Assembly: GCA_965277025.1 (NCBI GenBank)
Contig: OZ255706.1
Coordinates: 2,046,001-2,110,000 of the forward strand
Source of the DNA: Methylomarinum sp965277025
Lineage (GTDB): Bacteria > Pseudomonadota > Gammaproteobacteria > Methylococcales > Methylomonadaceae
DNA: 64,000 bases
Reading direction: 5' to 3'
Part shown: one piece after another, positions 44,729 through 52,913 of the stretch
Numbering within the stretch: position 1 is the first letter of the stretch
How the letters are laid out: each line of letters opens with the position of its first letter
Notes under the pieces: model-generated
Told to the model about the DNA's origin: nothing
The model's input: the letters and a program-made list of their open reading frames with translations, nothing else
Database searches by the model: none
Translations under genes and position numbers: made by a program

Positions 44729-45570
44729 GAGAAGCGCTAAGAGATGCATACTGCCGAGCTTGCGAAATTGAATTGCAGGCATTTAAACCGGGAAATGTCA
44801 GTGTTTACAGTGATGGGCATGACATGACCGTGGCTGATTTTAGAATCAGTCTTGACGTTAGCTCTGTACCTGTCACGGATCCATCCTATTCAGTCGGAGA
44901 AAAAATATTTTATGCGGTTGCGGCGACTCGGGAAGCGGTAGGGCAAAATACTAATTTGGGTATTATCCTGTTGGCTGCACCGTTGATTCATGCCATGCAA
45001 GTTCGACAAGAACGGCAATCATTGCGTCAATCTTTGCAACAAGTGTTAAATAATACGACGACAGAAGATGCAGATTGGGTTTTTCGTGCAATAACCCTCG
45101 CTTCACCAGGCGGGTTGGGCGATTCAGAGGAGGCGGACGTTACTGAAAAAGCTTCGGTAACACTGTTGCAGGCAATGGAAATTGCCAAAAATAAGGACAG
45201 AATTGCCTACCAGTTCACATCTTGTTATAAAGATATTTTTGAATTTACAATTTTTTTGTATAATTCCACTCTAGCGAAATTTGGTAATTTTAATTGGGCG
45301 GCTTTAGCTGTATATGCAGAAATGCTAGCCCAGTACCCCGATAGCCATATTGAGCGTAAGTTTGGTTCGCAGTATTCTGGCTGGGTTTCTGCAAAAATGC
45401 GGGAAGTTCAGCAGGCATTAGCCAATACCGATAATCCAGAGTCTTTGATTCCCTTTTTACACGAAGTGGATCATGAATTCAAGGCAAAAGGTATTAATCC
45501 GGGTACTACGGCCGATATGACAGTAGCAACTGTACTGGTGTTGTTTTTGGAGCAGTTGGTCAATAGATAG
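44725..45570 (+). CDS. Triphosphoribosyl-dephospho-CoA synthase-like protein (CitG/MdcB family)
   Basis: A 281-aa helical protein with family motifs: ACEIELQAFKPGNVSVYSDG near the N-terminus, GQNTNLGIILLAAPL, SPGGLGDSEEADV and the C-terminal KGINPGTTADMTVATVL. CitG makes the prosthetic-group precursor of citrate lyase, but no citrate or malonate lyase genes are present. Homologues recur in the methylotroph C1 gene clusters, so a step in methanofuran or tetrahydromethanopterin chemistry is more likely. The exact reaction is unknown to me. Confidence 0.75.
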   Translation: MREALRDAYCRACEIELQAFKPGNVSVYSDGHDMTVADFRISLDVSSVPVTDPSYSVGEKIFYAVAATREAVGQNTNLGIILLAAPLIHAMQVRQERQSLRQSLQQVLNNTTTEDADWVFRAITLASPGGLGDSEEADVTEKASVTLLQAMEIAKNKDRIAYQFTSCYKDIFEFTIFLYNSTLAKFGNFNWAALAVYAEMLAQYPDSHIERKFGSQYSGWVSAKMREVQQALANTDNPESLIPFLHEVDHEFKAKGINPGTTADMTVATVLVLFLEQLVNR

Positions 45571-45656
45571 CTCTGTTGATTGGGCATAAAAGGATTTGCC
45601 GTTTTTTTGATTCATTCTTATTCTTGTTATTATTTTCTTTAGGAGAGAAAAGTAAA

Positions 45657-46166
45657 ATGGCTAAAATCAACAATTTACGTGTTGGCGAGTCTCTGGTTGG
45701 TGAAGGTAACGAAGTTGCGCACATTGATTTAATGATTGGACCACGTGGTTCAGCTGCTGAGTCTGCATTTGCAAACTGCCTGACTAACAATAAAAATGGT
45801 TTCTCCAGCTTGTTGGCTGTTGTTGCTCCTAACCTGATGGTTAAACCTGCTACTGTTATGTTCAACAAAGTTACAATCAAAGGTTCTAAGCAAGCAGTTC
45901 AGATGTTTGGACCAGCACAACGTGGTGTTGCAATGGCAGTTGCCGATTGTGTTGAAAATGGCACAATTCCAGCTGATGAAGCAGATGATTTGTTTGTTTC
46001 TGTTGGTGTATTCATTCACTGGTTGGCTGATGACGATGCTAAAATCCAGGAATACAACTATAAAGCAACTAAAGAAGCTTTGGAGCGCGCTGTAGCAGGT
46101 TCTCCAACAGCTGCAGAAGTTGTCGCTCAAAAAGCTACTGCTGAGCATCCATTCGCTGCAAACTAA
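45657..46166 (+). CDS. fae: Formaldehyde-activating enzyme
   Basis: Fae condenses formaldehyde with tetrahydromethanopterin to methylene-H4MPT, a key detoxifying and energy-yielding step in methylotrophs. The 169-aa protein matches the family throughout: NEVAHIDLMIGPRGS holds the catalytic histidine, followed by NCLTNNKNGFSSLLAVVAPN, VTIKGSKQAVQMFGPAQ and IPADEADDLFVSVGVFIHW. The open frame begins at 45576, but the ATG at 45657 has a strong AGGAGAG site and gives the standard N-terminus. It has its own terminator (46187-46218), suggesting strong separate expression. Confidence 0.97.
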   Translation: MAKINNLRVGESLVGEGNEVAHIDLMIGPRGSAAESAFANCLTNNKNGFSSLLAVVAPNLMVKPATVMFNKVTIKGSKQAVQMFGPAQRGVAMAVADCVENGTIPADEADDLFVSVGVFIHWLADDDAKIQEYNYKATKEALERAVAGSPTAAEVVAQKATAEHPFAAN

Positions 46167-46186
46167 GTTTAGTTTTTCAGTCGAAT

Positions 46187-46218
46187 AAAATGCCCTGCCT
46201 TTGGTGGGGCATTTTTTT
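46187..46218 (+). terminator. Rho-independent terminator after fae
   Basis: The stem AAAATGCCCTGCC / GGTGGGGCATTTT with a short loop runs into a T tract, 20 bases after the fae stop. Confidence 0.88.
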
Positions 46219-46265
46219 GTCTGGCGTTTTTGGAAAACGCTGACAATTCATTGTTGCTTTTGGGG

Positions 46266-46413
46266 GTGTGCTGAATAAATCGTCCATGATTTATCAGCGC
46301 CACGCAATGTGGAAATGCGATTTCCACTTTGTTTACAAAAATCGATGGCTTGCCGCCATCGATGTTGGCGGCGCATCCGTACGCCACTTCGAATCGCGAA
46401 TAAATCAGCGATT
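46266..46413 (+). repeat. Multi-hairpin intergenic repeat, copy B (about 148 bp)
   Basis: Plus-strand blocks, in order: GCTGAATAAATC facing GATTTATCAGC, GTGGAAATGCGATTTCCAC, GATGGC facing GCCATC around TTGCC, and AATCGC facing GCGATT. The order matches copies A (23623-23781) and C (61506-61665), which lie in the other orientation. The end of this copy covers the last codons and stop of the HisA-like gene (46405-46413). Confidence 0.82.
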
Positions 46414-47094
46414 GTTTTGCAGCCAGGCAATTTGATTCGATGTAAGCCGCCCTGAATGAAGGCAGCTGGCGACCAGGGCTTTTTGGATGCCGATGTCTGA
46501 CAAACGCGCTATATCTTCAAGGCCGCGAATACCGCCTGCGGCAACGAATTGTTTGCTTGGATAAGCCTGGCAATAATGATGTAATTTATTGAAATCCGGG
46601 CCATTATTCATGCCGATCTGGCTTAGAGTCATAATAATAATGGTATCTGGCCAGTATGTATCCCTGGAAAACAGGGATTGATCGCCCAATGCGGCTTTTT
46701 CTTTAAAATCCAGCGATAGAATGGCTTCGCGAGGGATTATTTTATTGCAACTTGCTTGAGATTCGCTGCCAATAATCGTTTTGTAATTTTTGGGGCGGGA
46801 CTGTTTGTTGAAATCGGATATTTTTAAACCATTGTCAATCCAGAAAGTAATTTCCGGGTATTTCTCAAGTAAACAGTCAATAAGTGTATTATGCTCTCCT
46901 TGCCTCATAATGGCATCGAGATCAGCAATATAAAAAGCAGTGAAAGGATGCAATTCTAAAAATCGCTGCATGACATCAAACGGATCTGCCGATGGACATA
47001 AGGACGTTGAAATTGGCTGATAATTATTACGCTCACCCGATTTGGCCAGGACGACTTGCTGGTTTTTTAAATCAATAACGGGAATTATCTGCAT
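46405..47094 (-). CDS. HisA-like TIM-barrel protein of the C1-cofactor cluster
   Basis: A 229-aa protein related to HisA/HisF (PVIDLKNQQVVLAKSGER at the N-terminus, FYIADLDAIMRQGEHN, VAAGGIRGLEDIARL and ALVASCLHSG near the end). HisA-like proteins of this branch occur in methylotrophs and methanogens next to H4MPT/methanofuran genes and are thought to act there rather than in histidine synthesis; the reaction is not known to me. It is divergent from the MfnD-like gene, with two bases between the start codons. Its stop lies in repeat copy B. Confidence 0.72.
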   Translation of the reverse strand: MQIIPVIDLKNQQVVLAKSGERNNYQPISTSLCPSADPFDVMQRFLELHPFTAFYIADLDAIMRQGEHNTLIDCLLEKYPEITFWIDNGLKISDFNKQSRPKNYKTIIGSESQASCNKIIPREAILSLDFKEKAALGDQSLFSRDTYWPDTIIIMTLSQIGMNNGPDFNKLHHYCQAYPSKQFVAAGGIRGLEDIARLSDIGIQKALVASCLHSGRLTSNQIAWLQNNR

Positions 47095-47096
47095 AA

Positions 47097-48080
47097 GTGA
47101 AGATTATCATTGCTGAATATGTTTTAGGCGGGGGGATGGCGTCACAAACTGTTCCCCCTTCATTGGCGCGTGAAGCCAACATGATGCTACAAGCTTTGTT
47201 GACTGAACTCAAACAGTTAAATGTTGAAATTGGCGTGATGCTGGATTGGCGCTATCAGGATATAGTTGCTGATGATATGGAAAAAATCATTGTCTATCCA
47301 GAGGATGATTTTTTTACCCTGTTAAAAAACAATTTATATCAGTATGATTTTTTATGGCCTATTGCGCCGGAATCAGAGCAAGCTTTGACCAGGTTGATTG
47401 AAACAGGCAAGGATTGTAACGTGAAGATTCTTGCATCAGATTTGTCGGCCATTCAACTATGCAGTGACAAGTTAGCAACGATTAATCATTTATCTTCATT
47501 CATTAAAACGCCGACAACCTATCGGGTAGATGAATTTACGCCAGACTTTCCTGCTGAATGGGTGATCAAACCGGTCGATGGCGCCGGTTGTGAGCAAACC
47601 TGGTATGTGAAAGACGCGGCTGCTTATCAGTCGGTTTTGAACAAGCAATTGCCATCTAATTTTATTATTCAGTCCTGGTTGCCGGGCCAGGCTATCAGTC
47701 TGTCGGCTTTATTTCGGCAAGGCAAGGGCTGGTTGTTAACGGCTAATGAGCAAATCATCAATAATGAAAATGGCTGTTTAAGTCTGACGGCCTGTCGGGT
47801 GAATTGTTTATCCAGCAATGTAGATCGCTATCAACAATATATCGATAAGATTGCTGAAGCCATTCCTGAGTTGTGGGGCTATGTCGGGGTTGATTTGATA
47901 GAATCGGATAATAAAACCATGACACTGCTGGAAATCAATCCACGGTTGACGACCAGTTATGCCGGCATTTCTCAGACTATCGGTATCAATGTGGCCGAAC
48001 AAATACTGGCTCTTTATCAGAGAGAGCCAGATTTGACCAGACAGACAAATAAAACCCTGACTATTCACCTGGATGCATGA
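47097..48080 (+). CDS. ATP-grasp ligase, MfnD-like (tyramine-glutamate ligase)
   Basis: A 327-aa ATP-grasp protein. The opening KIIIAEYVLGGGM is characteristic of the group, with ATP-grasp blocks EWVIKPVDGAGCEQTW, FIIQSWLPGQAISLS and MTLLEINPRLTTSYAG. MfnD joins tyramine to glutamate in methanofuran synthesis; assignment rests on family resemblance and on the MfnF- and MfnE-like neighbours. The start is GTG at 47097. It overlaps the next gene by four bases. Confidence 0.75.
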   Translation: MKIIIAEYVLGGGMASQTVPPSLAREANMMLQALLTELKQLNVEIGVMLDWRYQDIVADDMEKIIVYPEDDFFTLLKNNLYQYDFLWPIAPESEQALTRLIETGKDCNVKILASDLSAIQLCSDKLATINHLSSFIKTPTTYRVDEFTPDFPAEWVIKPVDGAGCEQTWYVKDAAAYQSVLNKQLPSNFIIQSWLPGQAISLSALFRQGKGWLLTANEQIINNENGCLSLTACRVNCLSSNVDRYQQYIDKIAEAIPELWGYVGVDLIESDNKTMTLLEINPRLTTSYAGISQTIGINVAEQILALYQREPDLTRQTNKTLTIHLDA

Positions 48081-49126
48081 GTAAAACAATTATTGGCTGG
48101 GATATTGGTGGTGCGCACATCAAAGCGGCCTTGTTAAGCCCTGATGGAAAATTGCTGGATTTGGCATTGCTTGCCTGTCCTTTATGGAAAGGCTTGGAGC
48201 ATCTGCACCAGGCGGTACAGAAAGTACTGCAAGCCTTTTCTATTCAAGATGGCGCGCATGTATTGACAATGACAGGTGAACTGGTGGATTTGTTCGAAAA
48301 CCGCCAGCAGGGTGTGGAGACCATTATTCAGCAGATGCTGCGTTTCATTCCGGCACAAAATCTGTTGGTTTATGCCGGTAAACAAGGTTTTCTAAGGCCA
48401 GAACAGGTTGGGCTGCCGCAATGTATGAATATCGCCTCGGCAAACTGGTTGGCCAGTGCCAGCTTTGTGGCTTCGGCTGTCGAGAATGGTTTGTTTGTGG
48501 ATATGGGGAGCACCACAACCGATATCCTGATGATTGAAGCGCACAGGGTGCAGGCAAATGGTTATACTGATTATCAACGGCTGGTAGCTGAGGAGCTGAT
48601 TTATACCGGCATGGTGAGAACACCCGTAATAGCGGTAGCGCAACGGGCCTTATTCAGGCAACAGGAAATGCCTCTGATGGCTGAGTTTTTCGCCAGCATG
48701 GCGGATGTCTATCGGTTGACTGGCGATTTGAACGAAGCGCATGATTTGTCAGAAACTGCCGATGGCGGGCCGAAAACAGTGTCAGGCAGCGCACGTAGAT
48801 TATCCCGTCTGACCGGTTATGATTTTAGCCCGCAGGACATGAGTTTGTGGCGGACTTTTGCTTTAGACATAAAACAGCGACAAAAACAATTGATTGAGAA
48901 AGCCATACAAAAACAAATACAACGCATAACCAGCCGAGATATCAGCATTATTGGCGCTGGAATAGGCAGGGCGATAATCGAAGAAATCGCTGATGAGAAT
49001 GGCTATCGCTATGTGGATTTTGATCAGTTGATCGAAACATGTGAATCCAGATTGGCGTTGAGCAGTTCTGATTGTGCGCCCGCGGCAGCGGTCGCCAGTT
49101 TGGCTTTACTATCGAGCCTGGTATAA
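48077..49126 (+). CDS. Hydantoinase/oxoprolinase-fold protein, MfnF-like
   Basis: A 349-aa protein of the ASKHA fold. Phosphate-binding motifs are IIGWDIGGAHIKAALLS at the N-terminus and FVDMGSTTTDILMIE near 160, with SIIGAGIGRAIIEEIA near 300. This group contains MfnF, which couples the aminomethylfuran unit to glutamyl-tyramine in methanofuran synthesis. Order and overlaps with the MfnD-like gene and PabB support a role in the same pathway. Confidence 0.78.
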   Translation: MSKTIIGWDIGGAHIKAALLSPDGKLLDLALLACPLWKGLEHLHQAVQKVLQAFSIQDGAHVLTMTGELVDLFENRQQGVETIIQQMLRFIPAQNLLVYAGKQGFLRPEQVGLPQCMNIASANWLASASFVASAVENGLFVDMGSTTTDILMIEAHRVQANGYTDYQRLVAEELIYTGMVRTPVIAVAQRALFRQQEMPLMAEFFASMADVYRLTGDLNEAHDLSETADGGPKTVSGSARRLSRLTGYDFSPQDMSLWRTFALDIKQRQKQLIEKAIQKQIQRITSRDISIIGAGIGRAIIEEIADENGYRYVDFDQLIETCESRLALSSSDCAPAAAVASLALLSSLV

Positions 49127-49135
49127 AATTCGCTA

Positions 49136-50512
49136 ATGAAATCAGAAAAACTTCAGATTCATCCGTTGCCATATTTTGCCGATTCGGCACAAATATTTTC
49201 CACCATTGCCCACAAGCCATGGGCTGTTTTTCTGGATAGTGGCTATCCTCATACTCACCAGGGCAGATTTGATATTATGGCGGCAGATCCTGTCGCAACT
49301 TTACAAACGAAAGGGCGGCAAACCACAATCAATGATGCCGGGAATGTTTCTGTTTCCAATGACGATCCCTTTCAACTGGTACAACGATTTCTACAAACGC
49401 CCCTCAGTTGTGAAGAAGATTTACCATTTAACGGTGGAGCGATTGGATATTTTTCCTATGACTTGGCCAGATGTCTGGAAAAGCTGCCTGAAATAGCCAA
49501 AGATGAGGAAAATATTCCTGAAATGGTGGTGGGGATTTATAACTGGGCAGTTATTGTCGACCACCATAAACAACAAACGCATCTGGTTGGTCATGGCCTG
49601 ACAGAGGATATTTGGGAAACCGTAATTGACCAGTTCAGTCTGCTGCCTGTGGAAAAGGCTCAAGAGCCATTTGTTGTACTGGCTTCGCCTCAGTCGAATA
49701 TGGATCACGACTATTACGCTAAAGCCTTCCAGAAAATACGGCATTATTTGACCGAAGGAGACTGTTATCAGGTTAATTTGGCCCAACGTTTCAGTAGTCC
49801 TTGTCAGGGTGACCCGTGGCAGGCATATAGTTATTTAAGAACGATAAATGCCGCACCTTTCAGTAGCTATCTGAATTTTCCTGACGTACAGGTACTCAGT
49901 TCATCACCCGAGCGTTTTTTAAGCGTCAACGATGGTGAAGTGGAAACCAAGCCGATTAAAGGCACAAGGCCGCGTAAACAATCCCAACAGCTGGACGTAT
50001 TACAAATTGGCGCATTGATCGAAAGCCGGAAAGATCGGGCAGAAAATGTGATGATTGTCGATTTACTGCGCAACGATATCAGCAAATGTTGTAAACCTGG
50101 ATCGGTTAAAGTTCCTCGCTTGTTCGATATAGAAAGCTATGCGACTGTCCATCATTTGGTCAGCACCGTCAAAGGTGAGCTTAAAGAAGACAGTGATGCC
50201 CTGGATTTGTTGCGCAGCTGTTTTCCCGGGGGCTCCATTACCGGTGCGCCAAAAATTCGGGCGATGGAAATTATCGAAGAACTGGAGCCGAACCGGCGTG
50301 GTGTTTATTGTGGTTCTGTTGGCTATATAGGTTTTAATGGCAACATGGATACCAATATTGCCATTCGAACCCTGGTGCATTCTAATGGGACGATTCGCTG
50401 TTGGGCCGGGGGAGGAATCGTTAATGATTCCAACCTGGAAGAAGAGTACCAGGAAAGTTTTGACAAGGCGGCGGCATTATTGAAAGTGCTGGAACATTTT
50501 AAAGCTCGATGA
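49136..50512 (+). CDS. pabB: Aminodeoxychorismate synthase component I
   Basis: A 458-aa chorismate-utilising enzyme producing 4-amino-4-deoxychorismate, precursor of 4-aminobenzoate for folate and tetrahydromethanopterin. PIKGTRPR, with lysine where anthranilate synthase has alanine, identifies PabB over TrpE. Other conserved blocks are QVNLAQRFS, SSSPERFLS, ENVMIVDLLRNDI and SCFPGGSITGAPK. The gene lies inside the cofactor cluster, consistent with supply of the pterin's aminobenzoate. It overlaps the next gene by four bases. Confidence 0.93.
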   Translation: MKSEKLQIHPLPYFADSAQIFSTIAHKPWAVFLDSGYPHTHQGRFDIMAADPVATLQTKGRQTTINDAGNVSVSNDDPFQLVQRFLQTPLSCEEDLPFNGGAIGYFSYDLARCLEKLPEIAKDEENIPEMVVGIYNWAVIVDHHKQQTHLVGHGLTEDIWETVIDQFSLLPVEKAQEPFVVLASPQSNMDHDYYAKAFQKIRHYLTEGDCYQVNLAQRFSSPCQGDPWQAYSYLRTINAAPFSSYLNFPDVQVLSSSPERFLSVNDGEVETKPIKGTRPRKQSQQLDVLQIGALIESRKDRAENVMIVDLLRNDISKCCKPGSVKVPRLFDIESYATVHHLVSTVKGELKEDSDALDLLRSCFPGGSITGAPKIRAMEIIEELEPNRRGVYCGSVGYIGFNGNMDTNIAIRTLVHSNGTIRCWAGGGIVNDSNLEEEYQESFDKAAALLKVLEHFKAR

Positions 50513-51066
50513 CTAAAGTCATTAAAATTGGCGGAAGTTTGGCTAAAAATGGCAAGTTAAAAAAGTGTCTGGCTGGACTGGATCAATGCTTTCAAGATGA
50601 TTTGGTCATTGTTCCGGGGGGCGGAGAATTTGCCGATACCGTGCGTAAGGTTCAACAGTACTGGCGGTTTGATGAACGAAGCGCGCATGAAATGGCGCTA
50701 TTGGCCATGCAGCAAATGGCGTTGTTGATAAAGGCAATGCAGCCAGAGTGGCTCATTGTTTCAACCACTAAACAAAGCGTTCCCGAAGCAGGGCGGCGAT
50801 TGATCTGGTCACCGCAAATCAAGGAACTGGATAAGGCGGGTATTCCGCCTGGTTGGCAGGTTACATCCGATAGTTTGGCGGCATGGCTGGCGGGAGTGAT
50901 TAACGCAAAGGAACTTTTGTTAGTAAAATCAACTCCCATTGAACTCCACTCTGACCTGGTCAGTTTGCAGCGCAAAGGCGTGGTCGATTCGGCGCTCCAG
51001 GATTTTCTGCTTCCAGGCTGTCAGCTGAATGTTGTTTTTTATCAGGATATTTTGGCGAAGCGCTGA
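50509..51066 (+). CDS. Amino acid kinase family protein, MfnE-like
   Basis: A 185-aa small member of the amino acid kinase fold: KVIKIGGSLAKNGKL at the N-terminus, DDLVIVPGGGEFADTVR, and GWQVTSDSLAAWLAGV with LLLVKSTPIEL. MfnE phosphorylates aminomethylfuran phosphate in methanofuran synthesis. The MfnD- and MfnF-like neighbours make that role likely. Its last codons (AAG CGC TGA) are part of the palindrome at 51057-51087. Confidence 0.78.
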   Translation: MTKVIKIGGSLAKNGKLKKCLAGLDQCFQDDLVIVPGGGEFADTVRKVQQYWRFDERSAHEMALLAMQQMALLIKAMQPEWLIVSTTKQSVPEAGRRLIWSPQIKELDKAGIPPGWQVTSDSLAAWLAGVINAKELLLVKSTPIELHSDLVSLQRKGVVDSALQDFLLPGCQLNVVFYQDILAKR

Positions 51067-51087
51067 TTAAATCAGCGCTTCCTTAGC
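51057..51087. repeat. Minimal palindromic version of the hairpin repeat
   Basis: AAGCGCTGATT and AATCAGCGCTT face each other around a single A, followed by CCTTAG, the outer end of the multi-hairpin repeat. The left arm holds the last two codons and stop of the MfnE-like gene, so it also forms a hairpin at the end of that message. Confidence 0.7.
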
Positions 51088-51107
51088 GAGTATTAGTCGA
51101 CCAGAAA

Positions 51108-51764
51108 ATGTATTCAAAAATAAATCGTTTTGTACGAAAATTTATAAATCAAGCCTACTATAAAAGCCGCGAATCTTTGCTGGGGCATCACAAGCGCGAT
51201 ATTGTCGTGGTTCAAGTCGATCAGGCCTGTGAAAGCCTTGAGGATAGCCGAGAGCAATTTGAAGATGCTCTGGAGAAATTCAAGATGATTCTGACCTTGC
51301 CGGAATTATCGTTGGAATATCGCTATCAGCAATTGAAAAAGCAATACGACTTTTGTCGAATTAAAACAGATGAAGTCAGCTATCGTATCCGCTCGATTGA
51401 AGAAGTTGCGGATGCCTTGTTTGCAGAATGGGAACAGGAACTGGGGTTGTATAGTAATCGCAGTTTAAGAGTCCGCAGCAGACAGCAACTGGATAAATCA
51501 CGCCGCCAATATACGAAATTGATCAAGATGATGAAAAAAGCCGAGGCTCGAATTTACCCGGTACTCAGCACTTTTCATGATCAGGTACTGTTTTTAAAGC
51601 ATAACCTGAATGCCCAGGCTATTGCCGCTTTGCAGCAGGAATTCGCCGTTATCAGTCTGGATATTTCAAAATTGATCGCCATTATGGAGAAAACAATCGC
51701 TGAAGCCAGTGAATTTGTTTTGTTATTAACCGACCAGAAGCAATTATCCGGGCCGGGTCAGTAA
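51108..51764 (+). CDS. DUF2959 coiled-coil protein
   Basis: A 218-aa protein rich in helix: HKRDIVVVQVDQACESLEDS, EQFEDALEKFKMIL, VEDVADALF-like EEVADALFAEWEQELGLY and VLFLKHNLNAQAIAALQ match DUF2959. Function unknown. Family members often have a lipoprotein signal; this one begins MYSKINRFVRKFINQAYY, with no lipobox. A strong terminator follows at 51763-51806. It is the last apparently intact host gene before the IS-rich region. Confidence 0.72.
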   Translation: MYSKINRFVRKFINQAYYKSRESLLGHHKRDIVVVQVDQACESLEDSREQFEDALEKFKMILTLPELSLEYRYQQLKKQYDFCRIKTDEVSYRIRSIEEVADALFAEWEQELGLYSNRSLRVRSRQQLDKSRRQYTKLIKMMKKAEARIYPVLSTFHDQVLFLKHNLNAQAIAALQQEFAVISLDISKLIAIMEKTIAEASEFVLLLTDQKQLSGPGQ

Positions 51765-51806
51765 AAAACCTTTGTGTCGAATGGGGTTACGTCACAAAGG
51801 TTTTTT
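51763..51806 (+). terminator. Terminator after the DUF2959 gene (bidirectional form)
   Basis: AAAAAACCTTTGTG and CACAAAGGTTTTTT form a 14-bp stem with A and T ends, so it can act on both strands. Confidence 0.85.
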
Positions 51807-51826
51807 GTCATGGACGATTAAACCTA

Positions 51827-52081
51827 GTGCAAACAAGCGTAAGTTCTCACTCTATTGAGTAAGTGGCTTAGCCTGATACGTCCAACGAAAAGGCTTAGCC
51901 ATGGTTTCATTGAAATATTTTATGAAATCCGCTATTTTTTTGTTTAAATCCTCTTTAGATTTAAAGTTGCCGCGCCGGATTACTTTACGCATTAAAATAG
52001 AAAACCAGATCTCTATCTGATTAAGCCATGAACAATGCTTAGGGGTAAAATGAAAAACAACCGGATGGTTTGAGTTAGTCA
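51827..52081 (-). mobile_element. IS630 copy 2, right half (separated from its left half by inversion)
   Basis: Starts at the element end GTGCAAACAAGCG next to TA (51825-51826) and encodes on the minus strand the transposase C-terminus from TNSNHPVV to YQAKPLTQ (51852-52082). It is cut at TTAGTCA (52075-52081), the reverse complement of the TGACTAA that ends the left half at 57115-57121. The cut is at the same base in both. Confidence 0.9.
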
Positions 52082-52554
52082 CTGATGTTACGCGCTACGC
52101 CGGATAATTGATAAAATTTGAGGATGAACAAAGAGAAATTAGACCTATACACAGACTATTTAATCAGCAATACGAGCTATGCGACGGCGACGGGTTTGTC
52201 GTCAATGTTAGATGGAGAAGTTAGCCATGATAGTGTCACGCGTTTTTTATCGTCCAGGACGTACACATCAAAAGACCTCTGGCTGGAGGTTAAACGAACA
52301 GTCCGGAAGATTGAAGAAGAATCAGGGTGTTTGATTTTTGACGATACAATCCAGGAGAAGCAATGGACAGACGAGAATGAAGTCATTTGTTGGCATTATG
52401 ACCATTGCCAGGGGCGGTCAGTCAAAGGCATCAATCTATTGAATGCCTTGTATCATACGGGCAATGTTTCGATACCCGTAGCCTTTGAAGTGGTCAAAAA
52501 ACCGATTCAGTTTTGTGATATCAAAACAAAGCAGGTTAAACGAATGGCTACGGT
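52082..52554 (+). mobile_element. IS-F copy 1, left half
   Basis: Begins with the end CTGATGTTACGCG and carries the first part of its transposase (ATG 52124, MNKEKLDLYTDYLIS...) up to MATV. It is broken at GGT (52552-52554) by an IS3 element. The rest of the same copy is found in reverse at 57122-57755, beginning after another GGT. Transposase layout (IFDDTIQEKQWTDENEVICW) resembles IS701/IS4-like DDE proteins. Confidence 0.88.
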
Positions 52555-52619
52555 TATAGTGGACCCCGTAATCCGGACAATAGTTTAAACTATGACTATT
52601 GAAAAAAGAGGTACAAAAA

Positions 52620-52913
52620 ATGAGCGAAAAAAAACGGAAAACCTTTAGCGGGGCGCAAAAGGCCAAAATCGCGCTGGAAGCGGTTAAGAACATCAAAACG
52701 ATCAATGAGATTGCTCAAGAGAATGAAGTCCATCCATCTCAGGTAAGCCAATGGAAAAAGGAACTGTTGGCCAATGCGGGAAGCCTGTTTGAAGGCAAAC
52801 GCGGGCCGAAAGCGGTGAAGGCGCAAGACAATCCGGACCGTCTGTACGCCAAAATCGGGCAGTTGAATATGGAACTGGATTGGCTTAAAAAAAAGTCCGG
52901 GATCAGCCTATGA
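52620..52913 (+). CDS. IS3-family transposase OrfA (IS-G copy 1)
   Basis: A 97-aa helix-turn-helix protein from ATG 52620 (MSEKKRKTFSGAQKAKIALE; NEIAQENEVHPSQVSQWKKE) with a leucine-zipper-like end. It ends in ATGA overlap with OrfB. An A8G run near 52884-52892 (in CTTAAAAAAAAGTCC) is a typical -1 slippage site giving the OrfAB fusion. Confidence 0.9.
   Translation: MSEKKRKTFSGAQKAKIALEAVKNIKTINEIAQENEVHPSQVSQWKKELLANAGSLFEGKRGPKAVKAQDNPDRLYAKIGQLNMELDWLKKKSGISL

Noticed and set aside
45576..45656. Longer N-terminus for fae
   Set aside because: The extra 27 residues are hydrophobic and unlike the family. ATG 45657 has the strong ribosome site and the standard start MAKINNLRVGE.
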